Assembly (NCBI RefSeq): GCF_964275005.1
Contig: NW_027307649.1
Span: 566,001-630,000 of the forward strand
Reading direction: 5' to 3'
Origin: Diadema setosum
Lineage: Eukaryota > Echinodermata > Echinoidea > Diadematoida > Diadematidae
Length of the DNA: 64,000 nt
The notes under the pieces were generated by a model. That model saw only the letters and a program-made list of their open reading frames with translations. It searched no databases and was not told where the DNA came from. A program made the translations under genes and the position numbers. Below are positions 42,701-52,400 of this stretch, piece by piece (positions within the stretch are counted from its first letter, which is position 1; the number at the start of each line of letters is the position of its first letter).

Positions 42701-43563
42701 AGTCATCCAAAGCTCTACCACATGTGGTCTAGCTATTGCACAAAATATCTATCTCGCTGCTTACCGTGTAAGATACATTAGATGCAATCTGGTATTCAAA
42801 TGTTTGTATTCGTGCAACCTGAATACCATTTTGAATAATCTCTAGTCACTTCCCTACTTTCACTCAACAACTTCAAACCCTCTCTGAACCCTTCAATTCC
42901 GTTCACGTATAATATGGAAGAGTCAGAATAACATGGGCTAATTTTCTACCATTAATTTTTGTATTTCTGTGCAGCGCTTCACATTATCATTAAGAATAAA
43001 ATAAAATAGATAAATTAACTGTCTCTAGCAACAATGTAGTTCCACCATTATCCCTGGTTCCAAAGAGTGAATCATCTTTGATATAATGATTTATTCATCA
43101 ATCAGTTAATCAATCTACCAATGAATCAATCTATCGATTGGATAATCAATCAGTTGATTGCCTATGACTGTCCGACATTTATTGCTTGGTCCGTAAATAT
43201 AATGAGTACATTTGTCATGTTTATTCCTTAACAATGTTTGTTTACTTCACTGTTTCGCACTCATTAAGTCATCCATCAGTTCATTGGTTTATCTACACTG
43301 TATTTGCCGTTTCATCTTTGACTCGATGTGCTTTTTACCGACAGCTCGATCAGGAGCTGCGTGACCGCAATAGCGACTACGACCGGCTGCGCCGGGAAGG
43401 TGCCATTGCGCCCCCTCGAGTTCACATCGTGAAACCGGGAGCGTTCGAGGCGTTGAAGGGCCATATTTTGGCCAACACCAGCACCTCTGCTAACCAGTAC
43501 AAAGTACCGCGCAAACTACAGTCAGAAAGCCTGGTTGAGTTTTTACTTCATGAAATCATGTGA
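30413..43563 (+). CDS. GHDC-like: GH3-domain protein (GHDC-like), copy C, complete
   Basis: Exons: 30413-30536, 33258-34274, 35332-35470, 36315-36479, 39989-40140, 42061-42167 and 43345-43563 (TGA). They give 640 residues. The first ATG of copy B is TTG here (30407), so translation should start at the next ATG, 30413. The N-terminus has the same two hydrophobic segments as copy B. GH3 motifs are TSGTTGRGKMIP, SSGYGSSEA and YRYRLGDIIRVTGF. Odd points: the exon 2/exon 3 junction codon is Asp (split G|AT) where A and B have Gly, just before motif II; the exon 2 donor GTGCCG is weak; exon 5 has EKINQG where A and B have EKIDQG. No stop or frameshift is seen, so it looks functional. Downstream, AATAAA near 43612 is a plausible poly(A) signal. 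Confidence 0.89.
31936..32271. mobile_element. Hairpin MITE, first of a tandem pair (copy C intron 1)
   Basis: An inverted repeat like that at 12175-12490: CGGATCACAGTCTGATGAAT on the left and TAGACTGCGATCCGATATAA on the right, with ATGTCAGACATGTCGG/GACATGTCTGACACTCACCT nearer the centre. It is in the same intron position as in copy B. Confidence 0.7.
32272..32581. mobile_element. Hairpin MITE, second of a tandem pair (copy C intron 1)
   Basis: Directly abuts the first element and repeats its arms: TTGTGTTGGTCGACTATCAC on the left pairs with GTGACTGACCTGATAGTCGACC on the right, and CATCAGACTGCGATCC closes the right arm. Absent from copy B. Confidence 0.7.
32909..32976 (+). repeat. (AC)n(AT)n compound microsatellite
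   Basis: About 40 bp of AC repeats followed by about 28 bp of AT repeats in copy C intron 1. Confidence 0.95.
34640..35140. other. Copy C intron 2 sequence without recognised repeats
   Basis: AT-rich non-coding sequence. Repeated short words such as GACGGTCAA occur, but nothing assignable. Confidence 0.45.
36731..36812 (+). repeat. (GTT)n microsatellite in copy C intron 4
   Basis: An almost pure TTG/GTT array that reads as poly-Leu in one frame. It lies about 250 bp after exon 4. Confidence 0.95.
37035..37425. mobile_element. GC-rich inverted-repeat MITE (copy C intron 4)
   Basis: Contrasts with its AT-rich surroundings. Repeated palindromic motifs CACTGTAAACGC and GCGTTTACAGTG, plus GGCCGGCCTCGGCCCGGGCC, occur in both orientations, and AGGCCGGCCT appears at both ends (about 37070 and 37403). 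No ORF. Confidence 0.6.
37860..38560. repeat. Degenerate ~150-bp tandem repeat (copy C intron 4)
   Basis: Four to five diverged units, each with a TATTTTGAATATCTCAAGGC-like start, a GCAAGAGTTGCTTCATCAAG-like middle, a CGAAATAGGGTGAAACCATC-like end and then a T-rich run. The period is near 150 bp. No equivalent is seen in introns 4 of copies A or B. Confidence 0.55.
39112..39200 (+). repeat. TTTTG/TTTG/GGTT simple repeat
   Basis: GTTTT, GTTT and GGTT arrays in copy C intron 4, low complexity. Confidence 0.9.
40489..41063. mobile_element. TTAA-flanked MITE (copy C intron 5)
   Basis: 575 bp with long near-perfect terminal inverted repeats. The left end TTAAAGGACAAGTTCACCTT is mirrored by AAGGTGAACTTGTCCTTTAA on the right, and the match continues for about 45 bp. 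TTAA lies at both ends. The inner arms also pair. No transposase. TTAA targets fit a piggyBac-type mobiliser, but this is inference. Confidence 0.8.
41125..41300 (+). repeat. Pyrimidine-rich tract in copy C intron 5
   Basis: C/T-rich run homologous in position and flank to 3395-3735 in copy A. The TTAA MITE inserted just upstream of it. Confidence 0.75.
41305..41495. mobile_element. TA-flanked MITE (copy C intron 5)
   Basis: Starts TACACAGTGCCTTTCCGTTA and ends ATAACGGGAGTAGACTGAAT. Same family as 22255-22431 but in intron 5 and not intron 6, so it is an independent insertion. Confidence 0.65.
41610..41830. mobile_element. Decayed inverted-repeat MITE (copy C intron 5)
   Basis: GAAGTTTGAGGAAAATCGGA on the left is complementary to TCCGATTTTCCTCAAACTGA on the right, with flanking ACGCATCAGTG / GATGTGTTCTTCTGATA. 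Ends are degraded. The inner arms resemble those of the TTAA MITE at 40489. Confidence 0.6.
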
Positions 43564-43834
43564 TTGTGTGGGCCACACGATGACCCTAATTACTGTTCTG
43601 ATGACAATAGAAAATAAAAATATGGTGAAGACTAAACTTTATCAGTATAACTTTTATGCATAGCCATGATATGAATCATATCATAGGGGCCTATACTCTA
43701 TCTGCTGAATTAAAAAATCAAATTACCTTGAAACATATGTTCTATTAAAGGTAATTTGGGGCATTATGCTCTCATCCCCAATGCACCCAAATTAGTACAG
43801 TGTATGCCTTCGAACTACAACTGTAGTCCTACAT

Positions 43835-44557
43835 AAGTCAGGGCTACGAATGACGAGGAATAGCACTGTGAATAGTATCAAGAGTCTTTGACCATCGGAG
43901 GCAGACCTTTCAGGCCTAAAAATGTACAGATGTTAGTCCAGATATCATCCATTCAATTTCATCTTCGAAAGAATTGCATGTGAAGTTCCATAATATCATG
44001 ATAATGACCATGTCAGTGAAGAGCATTACAGTGTACCATCACCAACTTTTATAGGGCACTTAATTTTTCACCCATTGAAGATGAACTGACTTTCCTCGGG
44101 GCCATAACATGCACTTCCCACCAGCCTGAGAATATTCAGGACGAGTTTTTATGGGTCAAGTCAGGGCTGCGAATGACGAGGAATAGAACTGTGAATAATA
44201 TCAAGAGTCCATGACCATCAGAGGCAGACCTTTCAGGTCTAAAAAATGTATGGAATGATGTCAGTCCAGATATCATCCATTTAATTTCATTTTCCCAAGA
44301 ATTGCATGTAAAGTTCCATGATAGATGATGATCGCACATAAGCGACATTCTCAAAGCATTCTACTGTTCTGCCACTGTGGGTTCTAACATAATCATGATA
44401 TTGAACATGTCAATGAAGAACACATAGCAGTCTATACTGACCTTTCTTCGGGCACTTCATCTTTAACCCATTGAAGATGGGCTGACTTTTCCATAACATG
44501 CACTTCCACTTAACCCAACCCTGAGAAATACTCAGGACTAGTCTTTGATGGGTTAAT
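43835..44557 (+). repeat. Imperfect tandem duplication (2 units)
   Basis: Unit 1 starts at about 43835 (AAGTCAGGGCTACGAATGAC) and unit 2 at about 44158 (AAGTCAGGGCTGCGAATGAC). They share the blocks AGACCTTTCAGG, CCAGATATCATCCATT, CATAACATGCACTTCC and CTGAGAA-ATTCAGGAC. No coding potential. It lies in the 3' flank of copy C. Confidence 0.7.
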
Positions 44558-44640
44558 CAGAAAGTTAATGATAATACTGATAAGAAGACCTACTACATGT
44601 ATCATTCAAAAGTGGAAAGTTTGACATGTTGAGGAAAATA

Positions 44641-44828
44641 ACATACCTGGGGGGTGTTTCATAAAGCTGTTCGTAAAGTTACGAACATCTTACGAGCGAC
44701 TGGTGATCAGTTCTTGTACTAAATTATGGCAATTCTGATATGTATAGCACATCACAACTGATCACCAGTCACTCGTAAGACGTTCGTAACTTTACGAACA
44801 GCTTTATGAAACGCCCCCCTCAGGTATG
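44641..44828. mobile_element. Hairpin MITE with GTTTCATAAAGCTGTTCGTA arms
   Basis: The left arm GTGTTTCATAAAGCTGTTCG and the right arm CGAACAGCTTTATGAAACGC pair over about 65 bp each, around a short centre. Flanks ACATACCTG / CAGGTATGT extend the palindrome. No ORF. Confidence 0.8.
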
Positions 44829-44829
44829 T

Positions 44830-45235
44830 TACTTAATTGGCCCTTACCTCATAAAGCTTAAAGTAATGGTGATGATAAAGTAATATGGTGGCCATAAAGT
44901 AATAATCAAAGTAACATGGTGACAACGAATCTTGTAAACATATTACAGGTGGCTATCTCGGTATGTTCTAATGTATTTTCTTTGTTTGTTTCTCTTGCTC
45001 TTTTTGCTCTTTTCTCCTTTACGTCCCACTCCTTTCCTTTCATAGTTTTCGTTATTAGGTTGTTTGTTTTTAAAGTAAGACTTAGACATTCATCTAGGGA
45101 TTCATCGTTGCTTTTTCGTGGGTCCCCCACATTTCATGTTTGTAAAATTGTCTTGTCTTCTTTAATCATGAAATTATATCTTGTCGTATGTTCTATCATG
45201 CTATCTTAGCATGATGTTTGTGTTTGAGATGTGGA
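44830..45235. other. Intergenic sequence, no recognised feature
   Basis: T-rich sequence before an (AAAAC)n array. Short ORFs on both strands have no recognisable domain. Confidence 0.4.
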
Positions 45236-45349
45236 ACAATCAAACCAAACCAAACCAAACCAAACCAAACAAAACAAAACAAAACAAAACAAAACAAAAC
45301 AAAACAAAACAAAACAAAACAAAACAAAACAAAACAAAACAAAACAAAA
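45236..45349 (+). repeat. (AAACC)n/(AAAAC)n array
   Basis: CAAAC units followed by more than 15 AAAAC units. Lys/Gln/Asn- or Phe/Val/Leu-rich ORFs across it are artefacts. Confidence 0.97.
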
Positions 45350-46780
45350 GCTTTGGTCTTATCGACATACAGTGTAGGCCCACTTGATGTTGTCCTGACT
45401 AAAATACAAGTAGAGTAAGTATCAAAACACATTCTTGCCAATAATAAACCTACACTAAATCACGCCCCATGACAATTTTGTTGTATCACTTTTTCTCTGT
45501 GTGTGTCTATGTCTGGGAGGTATGAAAACCTCATGTTTCTGTGCATGTATGCAGTTTATATACACTTGTACATGTGTACACACTCATATATATGAGATTG
45601 CTCATGACGGTACATGTGATTGTGTTTATACACTGTACAATTGTAAATGCACATTAAAATGGTTTACAAAACTGTATGTGTGTGAGTATGCGTGTGTGTG
45701 TCTTTGTGTGAGTGAGTATTAAGTTGTGCGTAATGCCTGTATGTTACATGTACAAATGGAACCAATACATTACAGAAACATAACAGTTATGAGAAATTAT
45801 TTTGACATTTAAAATAAGACTGATTTATTTTTATTCCACAACAATCATTGAAATTCTCATTGCAAACAACAGGTTGCATATCACTCTTGGTGCACTGTAT
45901 TTTGCATATATATACAATACTATCAGAAATGAGGACGATAAACTCCCTTTAATGTCAAGATGGAAAGACAGGGACCATCCAGCGTAATTTACACTTCTAA
46001 TAAAAAGACCATATCTACAACAATATGAAAACTGCAGCTGGCTGGCAGAGCAGTTACATATTTACCTTTCCATTTACAGACTAATGTATATAAACCTTCT
46101 GTAAGAACCTTTACAGAAATACATGTATTTACAATATGCATAGATTTACACTCTGTCAGCTGTAATATCGTGCAAAATATCTGAAAGTCATACATGATAT
46201 TTATTTACAAATTTACACATTGGAATGAATTATTTGGGACGGATTTGCAAGTTTTTCGACACAGCAGATATAAGACTTAGCCACTCTATTCTCTAGTCTC
46301 TCTCTATTCCATGATAAATAGAGAGCCTATATCATCTTTTCAAAATCTATTTTGCATAATATGAATGAATACAGTATACTGCATGTCTTTCCAGAGATTT
46401 ACTTGTAAGAGGAGATGCAGTGGTTTTATGCTCCTGTGTATATGTACATTGGATCTACACACCCTGCAGAATATCGCAGTGACAAAACTTACAGATAAAC
46501 AGTGACGTACAAAGTATGACTTTAACATCCTGGCATTACTTAAGTCGTCAATCTCACTCTATGCATTGAAGAATTCAAGGTGTTTTCTGCGGTGTCAGTC
46601 ATTCTATAGTGAACAAATTTAATACACCACACAATGAGAGGCTCTTGTTGAAATCATGAAGTCTGAGGTGACAGAAATAGCACTATTTTTGAGGGGCACA
46701 TCTTTTTAGAAAATAAGACAATTTTTGTCAACACAGAGTTCATAATTTAACTACAGGCTCGAAATACAGCACGATACTGT
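45350..46780. other. Intergenic sequence downstream of both genes
   Basis: AT-rich, with GT and CA short runs. It may contain part of the dynein-like gene's long 3' UTR (minus strand), because several TTTATT motifs (AATAAA on the minus strand) are present, but no end can be fixed from sequence alone. Confidence 0.35.
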
Positions 46781-46781
46781 A

Positions 46782-47699
46782 TACAGTGGAAACTCGATAT
46801 AACGAGATGGTCGGGACCGAGTCATTTTCCTCGTTATAGCCGATATCTCGTTATATCAGTAGGCATAAAAAAAGGCATAAAATAAAGACATTAATTTGCA
46901 CATGTGGGACTACCCATCATATTTCAATCAATACTGATAACTTGATATTGTGTGTGAGGGAATTACTCACCTTTATGGGTAAGAAGATGTTTTTCGCCAA
47001 GGAAATCCGGCAATTAATTGTAGATGTGTGAATTTGTAAATTTATATAGCTTGCGATTGTATCAAGATCGTCTGTGGATTGGTATGTGGTTATCGTATGG
47101 GTGTGTGTTGTGTGGAAAGCTTGAATATGGTCTGCACAATGCTGTGTGTGTATGTGACACATTCTGTATGTACATTATGACTGCGTGTGTGTGTGAAGAC
47201 GGGGAATTCCCAAAGTAGAAGGCCAATCACGGCATCAGATTGCCTCACACCTGCTAAACGTCATGATGATGTCATGTATACACATGGCCGACGGTCCCAC
47301 CACATTTTCTGCATACAGTGTGCGTGCACACACACACTTCACACGTACAACATGCAGTGCTAGCTGGAGTGCACTGAAGAAAATGATTATGTGTGTACAA
47401 GATAGTTTTTGGCGCATCAAGCTTTATAATCTCGGAAGATGATAGCACAGGCGAAGTAAAGCACTACCGAAGGCATTTTGCTTTACCTCGCTATAGCAGG
47501 TTTGATTTACTATGTTTTTCTTTGTTTGGAAGTCACAAAATTTATCTCGTTATAGCAGTTATTTCGTTATAGCCGATCTCGCTATAAGAGTAGCATTTTA
47601 CATAGACTTGTGTGGAAGGAAATTTGGGACCGAGAAAATTTCCTTGTTATAACCGATATCTCGTTATAGCAGTGTTCGTTATACCGAGTTTCCCCTGTA
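46782..47699. mobile_element. TA-flanked inverted-repeat DNA element
   Basis: 918 bp: left TACAGTGGAAACTCGATATA, right TATACCGAGTTTCCCCTGTA, TA on both sides. Sub-terminal repeats of CTCGTTATAGC / GATATCTCGTTATA occur at both ends. Larger than the 22255-22431 MITE but with similar TATAACGA motifs. No transposase frame is seen, so it is a non-autonomous Tc1/mariner- or pogo-like element. Confidence 0.72.
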
Positions 47700-48344
47700 T
47701 TTGTTTTCTGTCTTCAAGCACATCTTTTTAAATAAGATTACAAAACATTTCCACTTACATTTAGAAATTCCTCAACAGTTCTGTTGTTTGTTTTCATATT
47801 GCAGCACAGACAATCATGTAGTATACTATGTACAGTGGAGGTGATTAATAATGGTCTGAGGCTGATACCGATAGCACTCCACACACGCTATATCAATGAA
47901 TATACCATGAAAATGACGTTGGAGGTATGGCACATTTTTCTAATCTGCATCTTGTCGTCAATATAATGATCTTATGCTTTTTGATAGTCAGATGACAACA
48001 ATAGACCAATCAGCAAACAGGATTTCATTACTCCGTTGAAGACAAATCCCAAGTACGAGTACTCTCGGGCAGGTGTCTATGGGAAATGCCTGTTCAAACA
48101 AAATCAGCCCGTCTACAATGGGTTGTTGAAGGATATACAGGTAATGAACAAGAGGAAACCGTCTATTCTCAGATATGTTTTAAAAGAGAGAGGAAGAGAC
48201 ATCAATTTCAATAAGCACCTGTGAGGAAAGGTGTGATATAAAATCGGTGGCACTTGAATGAAAGACTCGGTCGCATATTTCTCTGCTGTACACACATTTT
48301 GCTTACAGTGTATGAGTCTACACAGACAATGGTTCATACACGCT

Positions 48345-48800
48345 ATTAAGACCCACCAGGATCCTGGTTCATAAAACTCTTTGGATCAATATACAGTTAG
48401 ATCCAGATTCATAATATCCATTTACACTAAGATCTCAAGTTCATAATATTCATATACATTTGGATTCAGGTTTGAATGATACACTAAAATCCACACACAC
48501 TAAAGATGCACAAAACAGGATCATGGTTCACATACAGTGAACACTTGGATCTACAATACACTAAGATCCCGGTTCATGTACACTAGGATCCATAAATACT
48601 AAGATCCATAAAACACGATCCTGGTTCACTATACAGTGTATGTACACTCAGATCCATAACACACTACAGTACGATCAAGGTTCACTTACACTGCAGTAGG
48701 ATCCATAAACACTTAAGATCCATACGCTCTAAATCAATGTTTATCTACACTAACATCCCAAAACACTCAGATCCAGGCTCACACACTTAAATCCATATTA
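48345..48800 (+). repeat. Degenerate minisatellite (ACTAAGATCC family)
   Basis: Repeated words CACTAAGATCC, ATCCATAAACACT, GGATCCTGGTTCA and variants, in about a dozen irregular units of 30-45 bp. Non-coding, about 600 bp past the dynein-like stop codon. Confidence 0.7.
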
Positions 48801-49405
48801 TATATATACTGCATAAAGCCAATAGGTCCAGAGTGCAGGCTGTGACCTAATGTGCTAAAAATATCCCATCAATACAATCATAACATCAGAGATCAACACA
48901 TCTTACTGGCATCCTTTCACAGTCTGCATCTCTATAGCACCTCAATGAAGAGTCCAAGGTGCTTGATATATTTTTGATACCAATGGTGCAATGTTGTACT
49001 GTTAATACCATTTAAAGGCCAATATCAACAAAAAGTAGGATTAATTGCATTTCAGACATGGTGTGAACTTTCTTATACACTAACATTGGATGAATCCAGT
49101 TTGTTTGACAGCATATATATGTCATGTTGTACCACTGGCATCCTTGCACCATGAGATTAAAAAATCTTGGTGTTCTCCAGTTATCATGTAACAAAACTAT
49201 AATGGCTGCAAAGTATGGTAGTGAAGGTGCAATGCTATACAATGGATACTCTGGTAACAAAAATGATCAATAGATCTTGGCTTGATGTTATTGTTTAACT
49301 ACAGGATATTGGGGGCAGCGTACATACAACTTTATGTTACCAAAGGTGCACAGTGACACCACAAATACCCAGTTAACCTTTGTGATCAACAGAAAGCGGC
49401 GTCCT

Positions 49406-52400
49406 CTACAGTCTGCACGTGGCGTAAACTCTCTTCTGCGTCCAGACGGAAGAGTCCAAGGTGCACGGAAGGTTCACTGTGAGGACTGGGTCACCCAGGA
49501 AGAGTTCTTCGGTGCTAACGTTCCCAACATATGCACGGCATGGATAGCTGGACGAGGAGGCGTGCTGCTCGTCACCGGCGGCCGAGTCGTGGTTGATGAC
49601 ATCTGGCTTGAGCCACAAGATGGGAAGGGCGGAAGAGTGACGGTTTGCCGTGGAGGATGGAGCGGAGGTGTTAGGGAGGTGGATGAGGGAGCGTCTGGAA
49701 TCCCAGTCAGCATTGTGGAGGTGGAAACCAGCGAGGTACACACCCTGGGCTGGGGGCTCTTTGGGGGGTTTCTCAATTCCAGTTATCTGATAGAGAAATG
49801 AGCAGGCGGAAATTCTGTTACATATTGTGGATTAAGTAAATCTGTACCAAGCATTATCTTAATCTTTGATACCTCAGATTTGAATCCAAAGGTTGCATCA
49901 CAACTCAAAAGTCATAAAGAGTGGGCATTTGGACTGCATGTTCTAATCTTCGAAGATCAAAAAACAAGTAAATTGGGTTAATCCCTCAATCATTTCAGGA
50001 GACAATCCGCAGTTTGTTTAAGTCCCAAGTTTACAAACTGATTCACATCTTTTCATGGGATGAGAATGTTGATTCTCTGAATGCAATTTCATGAACAGAA
50101 TTGTGCAGATAAATTCCCTATCAATAATAAATTAATAAGTGAACGTATATCTACAGTGTGCACACTTCTACCACGAAGATTCACAGGACTGTACTGCTTC
50201 ATAGCCAGCTCCTGACTACAAGCCTACTATCTCATCATCTGAAATTAAATCTGGTGCATTATAGAATCTGGAAGACTGCAATATCTAAGTCACCTCAATC
50301 CCCATCTTGAGTTGGTGCAGCTCAAGATACTCCTTCCTGGAGTGTTCCTGCAGCACGGTGTCAATGAAAGCATTGGGACGACTGAAGGCTGCCAATCTGT
50401 AGCACCCAGACACACTTTCACCCGCATCTTTGTAACTCAGCAGGAGCTCTACTCTGGTCTTGACGTCAGCCAGCCACTCCTTCACTGAGGTACGCCATGG
50501 TGGGACGCCCCCAGCTTCCTGCATCCAGTCTTCAGGGATGCAGTTCCTGCTCAGGGGCGAGAGTATCCTGTCGACGCCGGGAGTGAGGGCGGCCTCGCCC
50601 ACCACCGCCTTGAGCGCAAGGTCCACGTCGAACTGCACACGGTCAATGAGGGACCCAACGGCAGCGATCTCGGCACCGATGAAGTTCTGGAGGTGGTTGA
50701 GGGACTCGGGTGCCGGGGTCGGGAGGGCTGGGATGTCAGCCAGGGCTTCGTCCAAGGAAAGGATGTACTTGGGTAGGGTGGGAAGGTACCAGGTGTCAAT
50801 GGACATCTTGCAGCGAGCCAGGGCCTTGAGTGACTTGGAGAGGTACCTGCGAATTAATTACATTATCATAACATCAGCTTTGTAGTATATCAGCACAACA
50901 GGGTTGCTTTTATTTTACCACAACTCTCATAAGTGCATATAATTCTTTAAAAGAAACTTTTATGTAGAAAACATGTTGCTCTTCAACACCTCACAAACTG
51001 CACATCATGGTTGTATGTGTACATGTACATGGACCCCTTTTTCTAAAGAGGTAGGATTGATCTTATGCTTGCTTTATTGAGTGTAACTCAGCAAATCAAG
51101 CGTAAGATCAATCCTGATCTTACAATGTACATCTGCTTCATAAAGATACTAGTGCTTGATTTAATGCACAGATTTAGTGGCAGACTGAACATAAATTTTT
51201 TAAATCGCATCAATTGCCAGATCAATCCTACGATCAATTTGTATGAAACACGCCCATGGTGTTTCGCAAGCGGTATTACTGATCAATTAGGTCCAGGTCC
51301 TGCCTACCTGCTGGATCTTCTCTCCTGGAGTTCTCTAGCTACGGGAGAAAGTCCAAGATGAGGAGGCTCCACGTCATCCTTCATGGTGTCGAAGAGATGC
51401 TGGAACCGCCTGGCGACCATGTTACCCCCGGTGCTCCCGGACCGCCTCTCTCGCCCCATCTCGGCAACCAGGGAGGCGAGCAGGGAGGCGGCGCCCATGG
51501 AGGATGGCATCTTCTGTGAGGATGAGCAGAGAAAGTTGGCTAACTTCAATGTCATGATCCTTGACATTACACAGCAAAGGTCACATTTGCAGTAATAGAG
51601 ACTCAAATTATGCCGTTGAATATTCCTACTTGCGAATGACATTGCGGGCGACATTTTTTTCAGCTCTAGTTTATTAACTGTTGATGAATATTCACTGCTA
51701 TCTCCCGAAATGCTTTTGGTGTTGGTGTGTCTGGTTTTTGAAAGTTCGGAACCATCAATTCTGGATACAAGCGTCTGAAGTAGGTTGTTGGTGTTCACCA
51801 ATGAAGATAGCTTCATTGGTGAACACCGACAAAAAAAAAACATATTGAAAAAAATACCAGCTTACTCTTGAGGAATAAAACATTTGGACAATACTGAAAT
51901 ACCATCTAATGGTCTAGACACAACATATTGGCTTGCTGTCGAAGTAACATAAAACAAAACAAAACAAAACAAAACAAAACAAAACAATAGAAGATGAAAA
52001 AAAAGAAGAAATGAACGCCATCTGAAAACATTGCAGCATGCCATTAGTTACAATTCACCTCGTAAAAGAATGAGACCTAGCTTCTGTTAAATGCTCAGAT
52101 GGAACACCCGATAGTCTAACAGGGGACGAGTTTGGCCCGCCTTCAAGCAAAATCAAACAAAAACAAAAACAAATACAAAAACGACTTTGACACTGTTTAA
52201 TAATGGTTATATCATGACCCCCCCCCCCATTCAATGGTCTAGATGAAGTGATTCAGCTTGCCTTTAAGTTGCTCCATGGCTGCAGCAGACTGTCAATCAG
52301 AGCTCCCACCACATCAGCATCCTCCAAGACGTCGGTGTGCCCTCCATAGACCAGCTGCTCCACCATCACCCTGAGGGTCTGGATGTTCTCCCACGGGGAT

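Noticed and set aside
45196-45441. Phe/Val/Leu- or Lys/Gln/Asn-rich ORFs
   Set aside because: Produced by the (AAAAC)n array.
46917-47420. Short ORFs with Thr/His or Cys-rich repeats
   Set aside because: They fall inside the TA-flanked element and over GT/CA runs; no transposase motif found.
48345-48800. CRISPR-like regular repeats
   Set aside because: Units are irregular and diverged, with no unique equal-length spacers, and the host is a eukaryote; it is a minisatellite.
49334-49801. 155-codon + strand ORF
   Set aside because: It is antisense to the last dynein-like exon, whose minus frame carries clear dynein C-terminal motifs.
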